From Rhodanobacter glycinis (GTDB lineage Bacteria > Pseudomonadota > Gammaproteobacteria > Xanthomonadales > Rhodanobacteraceae), in NCBI RefSeq assembly GCF_900114325.1, contig NZ_FOSR01000003.1, forward strand, positions 62,001-126,000: 64,000 bases of DNA, read 5' to 3'. Both the position numbers and the translations under genes were made by a program. Positions 16,209-25,500 of the stretch are shown one piece after another. Each line of letters begins with the position of its first letter. Position 1 is the first letter of the stretch. The notes beneath the pieces are model-generated. The model saw only the letters and a program-made list of their open reading frames with translations. It was not told the DNA's origin and did no database searches.

Positions 16209-17261
16209 TCAATGTAAGAACGGCTCGGCGATGGCTAGCACGGTGCGGTAAGGTTCCGGCGTGTTGCGGTTGCTGAGCAGGACCACCGTGAGGTGCTGCT
16301 TCGGCCAGCGCACGATCACGTTGCGGAAGCCGATGCTTTCGCCGGAGTGCCACAGCGTGTCGCCGGTGATGCGCCAGCCGAAACCGTAACTGGCTTCGTA
16401 CGGTTCGCCAGTGACTTTGACGTGCGGGCTGAAGGCCAGCTTGCGCGAGGCATCGCTGAGCAGGCGGTCGTCGTACAGCGCGGCATCCCATTTGGCCAGG
16501 TCGTCGATGGACGAATAGATGCCGCCGTCGCCGCGGGTGGCGCTGGTCAGGTCCTGGTCGGTGCGTTGCCATTGGCCATCGGTTTCGCTGTAGCCGTAGG
16601 CGCGATGTGGCACCGTCTTGTCGTCGTGCACGTAGAGCAGGGTGTGGTCCATGTGCAGTGGCGTGAAGATGCGCTGCTTGAGGAAGTCCTGCAGCGGCAG
16701 GCCGGAGGCTTTTTCCACCACCAGACCGAGCAGCACGTAGCCGGTGTTGCTGTAGCGGTAGGTGGAGCCGGGCGCGAAGTAGGTGTGCGTGGTGGCGGAG
16801 ACCATGCGCAGCACGTCCTGGTCGTTCAACTGCTTCGTGGCGCCGGTTGGAATCAGGTCCTCATAGTCGAGCAGGCCACCGGTATGGCAGAGCAGCTCGC
16901 GCAGCGTCACCTTGCCGGCGAAGGTCGGCAGCGACGGCAGCCAGTGGCGGATCGAGTCGTCGAGTTTCAGCTTGCCGTCCTGCGACAGCAGCAGGATCGC
17001 CGCGGCGGTGAACTGCTTGGTGACGGAAGCGAGGCGATAGTCGGTGGCCGACGTGGCGGCGACGTGGTGTTCCAGGTCGGCCATGCCGTAGCCGCGGTCG
17101 ATCAGCGGCTTGCCATCCTTGATCACCAGCAGCGAGGCACCGGGAACGTCGCCGGTGTATTTCTGCATCAGGCGGTTGGCGTTCTGGATGGTGTCGGCGG
17201 TGGTGGCGTTTGTGGTTCCGACGACGAACAGCGACAGGGCGAAGAGGGTGACAAGACGCAT
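16209..17261 (-). CDS. Secreted serine hydrolase, beta-lactamase/DD-peptidase family (S12)
   Basis: 350 residues with an N-terminal signal peptide (MRLVTLFALSLFVVG). Class C beta-lactamase-type motifs are present: SxxK in LASVTKQF (nucleophile Ser), YSN in STYRYSNTGY, and an HSG motif near the C-terminus in LWHSGESIGF. Members hydrolyse D-amino-acid peptide or ester bonds; whether this one is a DD-carboxypeptidase, D-aminopeptidase or esterase cannot be read from sequence. It lies downstream of the VanX-like gene on the same strand, with a palindromic repeat between, next to other murein peptidases. Confidence 0.85.
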   Translation of the reverse strand: MRLVTLFALSLFVVGTTNATTADTIQNANRLMQKYTGDVPGASLLVIKDGKPLIDRGYGMADLEHHVAATSATDYRLASVTKQFTAAAILLLSQDGKLKLDDSIRHWLPSLPTFAGKVTLRELLCHTGGLLDYEDLIPTGATKQLNDQDVLRMVSATTHTYFAPGSTYRYSNTGYVLLGLVVEKASGLPLQDFLKQRIFTPLHMDHTLLYVHDDKTVPHRAYGYSETDGQWQRTDQDLTSATRGDGGIYSSIDDLAKWDAALYDDRLLSDASRKLAFSPHVKVTGEPYEASYGFGWRITGDTLWHSGESIGFRNVIVRWPKQHLTVVLLSNRNTPEPYRTVLAIAEPFLH

Positions 17262-17289
17262 GGCGGACCTCCGGAAGCCGGGGCTTGGG

Positions 17290-17399
17290 CCCCCTCCCTT
17301 CGGGAGAGGGGTTGGTGAGAGGGTTCGGGCGGAGCGGAGCGTTGCGCTCCGGCCGTACCCTCACCCGCCTGCCGGCACCCTCTCCCGAGGGGAGAGGGA
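17290..17399. repeat. Palindromic repeat, family B (copy 1)
   Basis: Arms cccctcccttcgggagaggg and ccctctcccgaggggagagg with inner arms gagggttcgggcgg and gtaccctcacccgcc. Shares most of its sequence, including cctcacccgcctgccggcac, with the element at 31964-32072. Confidence 0.75.
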
Positions 17400-17433
17400 T
17401 TGTTTCGTGCAGGGCGTGGCGAGAGTGGGGCAT

Positions 17434-18237
17434 TCATTGCACTGGCACGTCGTACAGCGTGTGCGGCGTGGGCTCGGGTGCCAGGGTGTAGTGCCACCAC
17501 TCCATGCTGTAGTTCTTGAACCCTTCGTGCTCCATGGCGGCGCGCAGGCGGTGGCGGTTGGCGAGCTGGGTGGCACTGATGCCGGGGGCGTCGGTGTGGG
17601 CGCGTACGCCGAACCAGTCGAAGCCGGTGCCCATGTCCAGTGGCGCGCAATGCGTGCCATCGGCGGCGCAGCGCTCCATGGTCAGGTCGACGGTGGCGCC
17701 ACGGCTGTGGCCGGACACGGGAGCGATGTAGACGCCGAGCAATTTCGACTTGTCCAGGTTCGGGTAGTGCTGCGGTTTGGTGCGCTGGTCGGAGAGGTCG
17801 TGCGCCCAGTGCACGAAGTCCGCCACCGCGCGGGCGGGGCGGTAGCAATCCCACAGCTTCAGCCGATAGTGCTGCGCTCGCAGATCGTGTTCGACCCGGG
17901 CCAGTGCGTCGGCAGCCGGGCGCAGCAGCAGGCATTTCGGGGCAAGGTAGCCGTGCACCGGCCGACCGACGAAGTTGTCGCGGCCGGCGTACTTGATGTC
18001 TTCGGCGATGTCGGGCACCAGGCTGCGGATGTCGACCAGGTCGGCCTGCGCCGCGGTCTTCGCGGGCGAGAGCTGCGGCGCCTGTTCGGCGGCCCGCACG
18101 ACTTGCAGGCAGGCCGCGAGGACGATGAATGACGCGATGCCGTAGGAGCGCACCCTGTGCGCGAATGCTCTTGGCTTCGACCAAGCGCCAGAGCCTTCGC
18201 GCACAGGGTGCGCTCCTACGGGAAGTCGGTGTTTCAT
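17434..18237 (-). CDS. VanX/DdpX-like D-Ala-D-Ala dipeptidase (M15D)
   Basis: 267 residues. The zinc site is complete: H177 and D184 in SGHSRGATVDL, H249 in EWWHY, with E246 as the catalytic base. Known members cleave free D-Ala-D-Ala; here it would work in the periplasm or outer membrane on murein-derived dipeptide. A lipobox-like VLAAC at residues 39-43 suggests a lipoprotein. The ATG at 18237 overlaps the stop of the upstream serine hydrolase (ATGA). Oddly, residues about 6-33 are encoded by a REP palindrome (18140-18221), which pushes the membrane signal 30 residues inward; a GTG inside the repeat could be the real start. Confidence 0.85.
   Translation of the reverse strand: MKHRLPVGAHPVREGSGAWSKPRAFAHRVRSYGIASFIVLAACLQVVRAAEQAPQLSPAKTAAQADLVDIRSLVPDIAEDIKYAGRDNFVGRPVHGYLAPKCLLLRPAADALARVEHDLRAQHYRLKLWDCYRPARAVADFVHWAHDLSDQRTKPQHYPNLDKSKLLGVYIAPVSGHSRGATVDLTMERCAADGTHCAPLDMGTGFDWFGVRAHTDAPGISATQLANRHRLRAAMEHEGFKNYSMEWWHYTLAPEPTPHTLYDVPVQ
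18140..18221. repeat. REP-like palindrome, family A, copy 2, inside a coding sequence
   Basis: Perfect 26-bp inverted arms (18140-18165 and 18196-18221) with the same gtaggagcgcaccctgtg core as the element at 5046-5140. It lies within the first 33 codons of the VanX-like gene and keeps its reading frame open. Confidence 0.9.
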
Positions 18238-19802
18238 GGGCAGTCCCCCGTGCGGGTGAAGTGCAGGTCTTCGTAGTCGGAGCTGAAATCGCCCAGCGGA
18301 TCGACCTTGGCCATGCTCAGCGTAGCGGGATGGCCGTCTTGCGCCGGATGGAAATCCAGCCATGCGTCGGGCGCCACGCTGCGGTCGGTCCAGCGCACCA
18401 GGTCGCGGTTGCCCAGTTGCATGAGGTCGCCGTTGAGCCGGGGCGATTTGGCGACGGCGAAGTGCACGCGGCCATGGTTCGGACACAGCAGCATCTCGCC
18501 GAGCCAGGGATCGCGGTAGCGACCGGTCCATGCCGCCAGGGCGACTGGCGCGACCGGCCTGGCGGCGGAGGTGTCGGGAGCGGCGGCACGGGTTGTTGCC
18601 TGTTTGTCCGCGCGCGCCAGCGCATCGGCGTACCAGGCGACGCCGCGCGCGTCGCCCGGTGCGGTGAAGTGCTTGAGCAGCACTTCGCCCAGCACGGTGC
18701 GTGCGCTTTCGGCCTCGCCGTTGATCAGGAACACGAAGCCGCTTTGCCGGTCGGGCAACAGCATCAGTTCGGAATACATGCCGGCCAGCGTGCCGGTGTG
18801 CCATACCGTCCAGTGGCCATCGACATCGGCCATGCGCCAGCCGAAACCGTAGGCCATGATGTGGGAGTGATCCCATTCGCGACGTTGCGTGGAGACCGGA
18901 ATCAGCATGTGCGGCGCCTGCAGGATGCGGCGTTGCTTCGCCGACAGCCACTGCAACTGCGCCGGCGTGGGAGCCAGCCAGTTGCGTGCCCAGCTGAGCA
19001 TGTCGTCGAGGTCGCAGCGGATGCCACCGGCCGGCGCGGAGGTGATCGCCGGGATCACCGGGCCATCCTCGCGCATCGGGATGTTGCGCGTGCCATCGCG
19101 GTAGTGCGGCTCGGCCACGTCGCCGACCGCGTCGCGGTTCCACCGGCCGACCTGGCAACGGTCGAGGCCGAGCGGCTGGAACACCTCGCGATGCATCAGT
19201 GTTTCGTAGGGCGTGCCACCCGCGGCGGCGGCCACTTCGCCGGCCACCACGTAAAGCAGGTTGTCGTACTGGTACTTCGAGCGGAAGCTGTAGCCAGGCT
19301 TGATGTAGCGCAGCCCATGGATGATGTCGGCGCGGGTGAAGGCATTCGGCTGGGGCCACAGCATCAGGTCGCCGCCGCCCTCGGGCAGGCCGCTGGAGTG
19401 GGTGAGCAGGTCGGCCACGCGCATGTTCTTCGTGACCCACGGGTCGTGCATGCGGAAGTCCGGCAGGTACTTCGTCACCGGGTCGTTCCAGTGCAGCTTG
19501 CCCTGGTCGACCAGCCGGCCGAGCAAGGCCGTGGTCATCGCCTTGCTGTTGGACGCGATCTTGAACAGCGTGCGCGGGGTGATCTTGTGGCCCGAGCCGG
19601 CGATGGTCTCGCCGCGCGTGCCGATGTAGACCACCTGGCCGTGCTCGATCACGCCCAGCGCGATGCCGGGCAGGTGGTAGCGCGCCACCACGGCGTCGAG
19701 GATGGGGTCGTAGGTGGCGGTGCGGTCTTGCTGAGCGGCCTGTGCTGGAAGGACCAGCCCGAGCAAGAGGCAGGGAAACGCCAAGGCACGGAACAGCCTC
19801 AC
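18234..19802 (-). CDS. Secreted serine hydrolase, beta-lactamase/PBP-like, long form
   Basis: 522 residues. Signal peptide (VRLFRALAFPCLLLGLVLPAQA), then an S12-type domain with SNSK (FKIASNSKAM; SxxK), YDN (SKYQYDNLLYV) and HTG (VWHTGTLAG), then a C-terminal ~120-residue domain of the kind found on D-aminopeptidase/esterase-like relatives. The GTG at 19802 sits at the edge of a family C palindrome; frames extending further upstream would read through that repeat, so I reject them. The stop overlaps the VanX-like start. Likely role: trimming D-amino acids or D-Ala-D-Ala-containing peptides in the periplasm. Confidence 0.85.
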   Translation of the reverse strand: MRLFRALAFPCLLLGLVLPAQAAQQDRTATYDPILDAVVARYHLPGIALGVIEHGQVVYIGTRGETIAGSGHKITPRTLFKIASNSKAMTTALLGRLVDQGKLHWNDPVTKYLPDFRMHDPWVTKNMRVADLLTHSSGLPEGGGDLMLWPQPNAFTRADIIHGLRYIKPGYSFRSKYQYDNLLYVVAGEVAAAAGGTPYETLMHREVFQPLGLDRCQVGRWNRDAVGDVAEPHYRDGTRNIPMREDGPVIPAITSAPAGGIRCDLDDMLSWARNWLAPTPAQLQWLSAKQRRILQAPHMLIPVSTQRREWDHSHIMAYGFGWRMADVDGHWTVWHTGTLAGMYSELMLLPDRQSGFVFLINGEAESARTVLGEVLLKHFTAPGDARGVAWYADALARADKQATTRAAAPDTSAARPVAPVALAAWTGRYRDPWLGEMLLCPNHGRVHFAVAKSPRLNGDLMQLGNRDLVRWTDRSVAPDAWLDFHPAQDGHPATLSMAKVDPLGDFSSDYEDLHFTRTGDCP

Positions 19803-19890
19803 CGTCACCCCAGCGAAAGCTGGGGCCCAGTGCCTTGTGGTTTCGATCGGGCGACGAAGGCGCTGGATCCCAGCTTTCGCTGGGATGACG
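19803..19890. repeat. Palindromic repeat, family C (copy 2)
   Basis: Arms gtcaccccagcgaaagctgg and cccagctttcgctgggatg flank a 35-base centre; located between the M19 dipeptidase and the serine hydrolase. Confidence 0.75.
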
Positions 19891-19938
19891 AGCATGTTGG
19901 TCTCCAGCAGGTGATTGATGTCGGGCGTGCCCAGGCGC

Positions 19939-21180
19939 TCAGCGTTGTGCATCGCGTTCCACCTCGCCCCACACGCGCAGCAGGTTGCCGCCCCAGATTT
20001 TCGCGATGTCGGCATCGCTGAAGCCGGCGTGGCGCAGCGCCATCGTGACGTTGCGGGTTTCGCTGGCGTCCTTCCATCCGGTGATGCCGCCGCCGCCATC
20101 GAAGTCCGAGGCGATGCCCACGTGGTCGATCCCGGCCACCTGCACCATGTGCCGGATCTGCTTCACGTAGTCGTCCAGGGTGGGCAACGGGTATGTCTTC
20201 TCGATCTCGGCCATGCCTCGGGCCATCGCTGGCAGGTAGTCGTCCTTGTCGCTGTCGTATTCGGCGTCGCCATGGGCCTTGGCCACGGCGTCCTGCAGCT
20301 TCTTTTCGGCGGCCTCGCGACCGGGGTCGTGCTTGAGGAATTCCTTGTATGCCACCGCCTGGATCACGCCACCCTTGGCGGCGATCGCGCGCAGCAGGTC
20401 GTCGGGCAGGTTGCGCGGGTGGTCGAGCACGGCGCGCGCACCGGAGTGCGAGGCGATGATCGGTGCCTTCGAATAGGCCAGCGCGTCGCGTACGCAGCGA
20501 TCGGAGGCGTGCGAGATATCGACCATCATGCCGAGCTGGTTGGCGCGTGCCACCACCTGGCGACCGAACGCGCTCATGCCCTTGTCGCCCGCGCTGTTCA
20601 TGGCCGGCTCGCCGTACTTCGTGTCCGGCAACGAACTGGTGCACAGATCGTTGTCGCCCACGTGGACCAGTCCCACGTAGCGCGCGCCCCGGTCGTAGGC
20701 GGCATCCAGGCGATGGATGTCGTGGCCGAGCGAATAGCTGTTCTCGATGCCGATCATGGCCGAGAGCAGGCCGGCGCGGCGGTTGGCCATGGCCTGCGCG
20801 GGCGTGGTGGCGAGGCGGATGCGGTCGGGATAGCGCATCAGCATGCGTTCGATGCCTTCGTACTTTTTCTCGGCCTGGCGCACGGCCTTGGCGTAGCCCG
20901 CGGGCGTGAGCGGCCCCTGTGGCACCCAGATCACGAAGAACGCGGCATTGAGCCCGCCGCGTTCCATCTTGCCCAGGTCGACCAGCAATCGGGTGTCCTT
21001 GCCGACATCGAAGCGTGGCTCGCGCATGTAGGTGAACGGGATGTCGACGTGGGTGTCGATGGTGATCGGTGGATCGGCGAGCCGGGCCGTTTGCGTGGCG
21101 CCGGCGGCGGGCTGGCCAAAGGCGAGCAGGCCCGATGCCAGCGCGCCAAGCATGAGCGTGTGCGGTGAAAAATGTTTCAT
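19939..21180 (-). CDS. Membrane-type (renal) dipeptidase, peptidase family M19, secreted
   Basis: 413 residues. Signal peptide (MKHFSPHTLMLGALASGLLA). Zinc-site signatures are present: IDTHVDIP, IGIENSYSLG with bridging Glu, the MVDISHASD and IIASHSGARAV histidines, and DHVGIASDFDGGG. Family members hydrolyse dipeptides, often with a D-residue at the second position, so L-Ala-D-Glu or L-Ala-L-Glu from murein are natural candidates here. ATG 21180 has GGGAG upstream and overlaps the lysA stop (ATGA). Part of the minus-strand run lysA - M19 - serine hydrolase - VanX. Confidence 0.92.
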   Translation of the reverse strand: MKHFSPHTLMLGALASGLLAFGQPAAGATQTARLADPPITIDTHVDIPFTYMREPRFDVGKDTRLLVDLGKMERGGLNAAFFVIWVPQGPLTPAGYAKAVRQAEKKYEGIERMLMRYPDRIRLATTPAQAMANRRAGLLSAMIGIENSYSLGHDIHRLDAAYDRGARYVGLVHVGDNDLCTSSLPDTKYGEPAMNSAGDKGMSAFGRQVVARANQLGMMVDISHASDRCVRDALAYSKAPIIASHSGARAVLDHPRNLPDDLLRAIAAKGGVIQAVAYKEFLKHDPGREAAEKKLQDAVAKAHGDAEYDSDKDDYLPAMARGMAEIEKTYPLPTLDDYVKQIRHMVQVAGIDHVGIASDFDGGGGITGWKDASETRNVTMALRHAGFSDADIAKIWGGNLLRVWGEVERDAQR

Positions 21181-22466
21181 GCCGTCTCCCAATGCCGGGC
21201 CGATGGTTCGCCGGCGGTCATTTCCTCGAAATGCTGGCGCCTGCGAACCACGGCGTAGCGGCCGCGATCGAGCAGCGCCTCGGCGGCCAGGGGCCGCGAG
21301 TTGTAGGTGGAGGCCATCGAGGCACCATAGGCGCCGGTGGTGCGGATCATCAACAGGTCGCCGGCGGCACAGGCGGGCAGGCGGCGGTCGCGGGCGAAGG
21401 TGTCGCCGGTTTCGCAGACCGGCCCGACCACGTCGTAGACGGTTTCCGGTCGGGCCTCGTTCGCGACCGGCACGATATCGTGCCAGGCGTCGTACAGGCT
21501 CGGGCGCGCCAGGTCGTTCATGGCCGCGTCCAGCACCAGGAAGTCGCGCGCTTCGCCGTGCTTGATGCGTATCACGCGGGTCAGCAATACGCCGGCTTCG
21601 GCCACCAGATAGCGGCCAGGTTCGAGCAGCAGATCCCCGTCGAAGCCGGCCAGCGCCTCGCGGATGGTCGCCGCATAGTCTTCCGCCGCGATCGGCGTGT
21701 CGTCCTCGCGATAGCGCACGCCGAGGCCGCCGCCGACATCGATGCTGGCAATGGGATGACCGGCCTCGCGCAGCTCGTGCCAGAACGCGGCCACGCGCTG
21801 CAGGGCGAGACGGAACGGTTCCAGCGAAAGGATCTGCGAGCCGATGTGCACGTGCAGGCCGTCCAGTCGCACGTGCCGCAGTTGTTCGCGCGCGGCGAAC
21901 CAGTGACGTGCCTCGTCGATGCTTACGCCGAACTTGTTCTCCGACTTGCCAGTGGCGATCTTGGCGTGGGTGAGCGCGTCCACGTCCGGGTTGATGCGCA
22001 CCGCGGCGCGTGCGGTGGTGTGTTGCGTCGAGGCCAGTCGTTCGATGGCATGCAGTTCGTCCAGCGATTCCACGTTGAAGCGCCGGATGCCCACGTCGAG
22101 TGCGCCGGCGATCTCGTCCTCGCTCTTGCCCACGCCGGAGAACACGATGCGCTCGGGCGGGATGCCCGCCTGCAATGCGCGGCGCAGTTCGCCGGCGGAG
22201 ACGATGTCCGCACCCAGTCCCGCCGCGGCCATCAGTTCGAGGATGGCGCGATTGCCGTTGGCCTTGACGGCGTAGCAGATCGTCGCGTCGAGGCCATGCA
22301 GCGCCTGCTGCAGCGCGTTGATGCGTTGGCGGATCGCGCTGGCGGAGTAGGCGTGGAGCGGCGTGCCGAGCCGGCCGGCGAGCGCGGCGAGATCGACGCC
22401 GTCGAACTGCGCCGAGGACCTGGCGTCCATGCCGGTGGCAGTCTGCTGGATGGACAGCGTGCTCAT
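21177..22466 (-). CDS. lysA: Diaminopimelate decarboxylase
   Basis: 429 residues. PLP enzyme of the alanine-racemase-like fold that converts meso-diaminopimelate to L-lysine. Visible: PLP lysine K68 in ICYAVKAN, HIGSQ, DVGGGLG, EPGRYLV, the VCETGD cysteine motif that contributes to the active site of the partner subunit, and GAYGASMASTYNSRP. No signal peptide, so cytoplasmic. It is placed in an operon with murein peptidases rather than with other lysine genes, suggesting DAP catabolism; whether it is the only lysA of the genome cannot be seen here. Confidence 0.92.
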   Translation of the reverse strand: MSTLSIQQTATGMDARSSAQFDGVDLAALAGRLGTPLHAYSASAIRQRINALQQALHGLDATICYAVKANGNRAILELMAAAGLGADIVSAGELRRALQAGIPPERIVFSGVGKSEDEIAGALDVGIRRFNVESLDELHAIERLASTQHTTARAAVRINPDVDALTHAKIATGKSENKFGVSIDEARHWFAAREQLRHVRLDGLHVHIGSQILSLEPFRLALQRVAAFWHELREAGHPIASIDVGGGLGVRYREDDTPIAAEDYAATIREALAGFDGDLLLEPGRYLVAEAGVLLTRVIRIKHGEARDFLVLDAAMNDLARPSLYDAWHDIVPVANEARPETVYDVVGPVCETGDTFARDRRLPACAAGDLLMIRTTGAYGASMASTYNSRPLAAEALLDRGRYAVVRRRQHFEEMTAGEPSARHWETA

Positions 22467-22484
22467 GGGCTTGCTCGTGGAATC

Positions 22485-22518
22485 AAAAAAAGGCGACCCG
22501 CAAGCTGTGCGGGTCGCC
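22485..22518 (-). terminator. Rho-independent terminator between TonB receptor and lysA
   Basis: On the minus strand an 11-bp perfect stem (ggcgacccgca / tgcgggtcgcc, 5-base loop) is followed by seven T residues. It lies 15 bases after the receptor stop and 18 bases before the lysA start, so lysA must be reached by read-through or has its own promoter. Confidence 0.92.
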
Positions 22519-22532
22519 ACGCGGGGAGGCCG

Positions 22533-25500
22533 TCAGAAATCGAGGGCTACGGCGAGCTGCACGTAACGCGGAGGCTGGAAGATGAACGGTTGCAGGAAGG
22601 TGCTGTTGGTGGAGTTGGAGATGCTGGTTTGCAGGTCCTGGTCCACCTGCACCGTACGCTGCTGGTTGAACAGGTTGAACGCCGTCAGCTTCACGCGCAG
22701 GGTGCCGCCGTCGAACGGACGCAGGTAGGTGATGTTGGCGTCGACGGTATAGGTCCACGGCAGGCGCCCGTAGTTGCCGCGTTTCACCTCGTGGTAGACG
22801 CGGTCTTCGGAGGGGTATTGCACCGGGTTGCCGTCCGCGTCGAACTGCCCGGGAATGGAACCGCACTTGTCCACGCAGATGAAGTAGCTGTGATAGTTGG
22901 TGGCGTCATAGGGATTGCCCACGCCGTAGCTGGTGATCGGCCCACCCGAGTTGAGCTCGAGGTTGGCGCCGACCTGCCAGTGCTTGGCGAGCGCGTAGGT
23001 GCCGCGCACCTTCAGCTGGTGGCGGCGATCGTTGGGCAGGAAGCCGTTGCTGAGATTGACGTAGGGGTTGTCCCAGTTTTCGGTGCGGCCGGTATCGTCG
23101 AAGTCGGTATCGGAGTTGACCGGGCCTTCCGCGTTGCCACGGTTCCACGCGATCGTGTACGAGGCGTTCAGCGACCACTTCTCGTCCCATGCGCGGTCGA
23201 GCTGGAATTCGAAGGCGCCATAGGTGCGCTTGGGTTTCTTCCAGCCGCGCTGGCCCAGGTAGTTGCCGGCCGAGTCGTACATCGCCCAGCCGTACTTGGC
23301 GGTGTTGATGGTGACCCAGCCGTCCGGCGTGCCATCGCAGTTGGTGTCGCCCCACACCGTGACATTCTTGCCGGGGTTGGCCATCACCCAGCCCACGTAG
23401 CCATTGCCGCCGCATTGCGGGGTGGCGCTGATTTCCATGTCGTCGATCGCGTTGTGCATGCGCCGGTAGATGCCACGCACGCCCCACGACCACTTCGCGC
23501 TCAGCAGTTGCTGGAAGCCGAGAATGGCTTCGTCCTGGTAGACCGGATCCATGTGGCGGTCGACCTCGGAGCGCAGGTCGCCGACGGTGCCATTGCCCTG
23601 CGATTCGTCCACGTTGCCGATTTGCGGCCCGAGCCTGGGCACCACGTACGACACGCCGTTGAGGGTCTGGGTTTCCCAGCCATCGAAACCGTAGTAGGTG
23701 CGCCGGTCGAGCAGTCCACCAGCCTGCTTGATGTTGATCACGTTGGCCACCGGCAGGTAGTAACGGCCGAGATTGCCGAAGATCTTCATCGTGGCGTCGC
23801 CCTTCACGTCCCACGAGAAACCCAGGCGCGGCGCGATCTGCTTGTCGATCTTGATGTAGCTCTGGCCGTTGGCGGCCTCGTTGTCGAAGCTGTCGTTGCG
23901 AATGCCGGCGTTGAGCACCAGGTTCGGCGTGATCGACCAGTTGTCTTCCAGGTACACCGCCGAGTTGATGGTGGGGAAGGTGCCGGCGATCACGTACTGG
24001 CGGGCGCGGACGTAGGCGTTGTAGCCGGGTGGCACCACGCCGCCATTGTCGATGGTGCTGCCGGGCGTGGTGGCGTAGACGTTGTAGTAGTAGCCGCCCG
24101 GACCGGCGTAGTGCCGCGCGTAGTCGGAGACGTCCTTCTCGTGGTCGTAGCCGAAACGCAGCAGGTGGTTGCCCAGCGTCCATTCGAAGTCGGCACGGTA
24201 CTGGGTGCGCTTGTCGGTGCGTGCATACACGGTGGAGCTGTTGGTGCAGCCCAGTGCCGCACCCGGCGGATACTGGTTCAGCACCGCGCTGGTGGCAGCC
24301 ACGACGTTGCATTGCTCGTCGAGTTGCGACTCGGTGTTGGACTGGCGCTGGTTCTTGCCGTACATCAACTTCATCGAGAAGTCGTTGGTGAGGTAACTGC
24401 TCCAGGTCAGCGCCCAGTTGCGGCCACCGGTCCGGTTGTTGACCACGTTGGTGCGCGCGCCTTCCGTATCGGTGGCGTAGTCGTAGCCGTAGACGCTGTC
24501 GACGTCGTGGTCCTTGTCGGAGAAGGCCATCAGCGACAGCGTGTTCCTGTCGGTGATGTTCCAGTCGACGGTGGCGCCCCAGAAGCCGTTGTCGCCGTTG
24601 TGCTCGTTCATGATCTCACCGAGGTCATCGGTGTTGCGCGGGGAGTTGCCGCGCTGCTCGTACATCGCGAAGAAGAACAGCTTGTCCTTCACGATCGGGC
24701 CGGACGCCCAGACATTGGTCTTGATCAGCGACTGCCGATCGCGGCTGGAGGTGATGTAGCGGTTGCCGTCGGCGTCGTAGCGGTTCAGTGCCACCGAATG
24801 CCAGTTGCCCGGCTCCATGGTGATGGTGGTGCCGAACTTGAATTCGTTGGTACCCGTGCGGGCCACCGCGTTGACCACGCCGCCGGTGGTGCGGCCGAAC
24901 TCCACCGAGTAGCCGCCGGTCTTGACCTGGAATTCCTGGTAGAAATCGAACGGCGCTTCCGAGAAGCCGTTGCGGTTGTAGAAGTCGGTGACGTTGAGGC
25001 CGTTGACGTAGAACGCGTTTTCGGCGATCGACGAGCCGCCGAAGGAGATGCCGCCGATGCCGGCATTGCCCTTGACCACGCCGGGCGCCAGCATCGCCAC
25101 CGAAGCCACGTTCTGCTCCACCGGCAGGCGCTGGAGCTGGGCGTGGGAAATGTTGGTGGCCGATTCGGTGGAGGTGACGTCGATGATCGGCAGCGTGCTG
25201 CTGACCACGTTCACCGCGGCCAGCTCGGTCGCTGCGGTCTTGATGCCCACATCCACGGTGGTGGTGTTGCCCAGGCTCACGGTGACGTTTTGCGGCTCGC
25301 CCAGGGCATGTCCCGCGCTGCTGGCGGTGAGCACGTAGCGGCCGACGGGCAGGAACGGAAAGCGGTAGTTGCCGTGGCTGTCCGCGACAATGGTTCGGGT
25401 CAGCCCGGTGGAGGGGCTGGTGATGGTCAACGTGGCGGCGGCCTGGGTCCGCCCGACCACCGCACCATCGGTATTGCCGGCCCGTGCCGGGGTCATCGCC

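Noticed and set aside
19803-20099. Extension of the long serine hydrolase upstream of 19802
   Set aside because: The extra codons are a translated palindromic repeat and overlap the end of the M19 dipeptidase gene.
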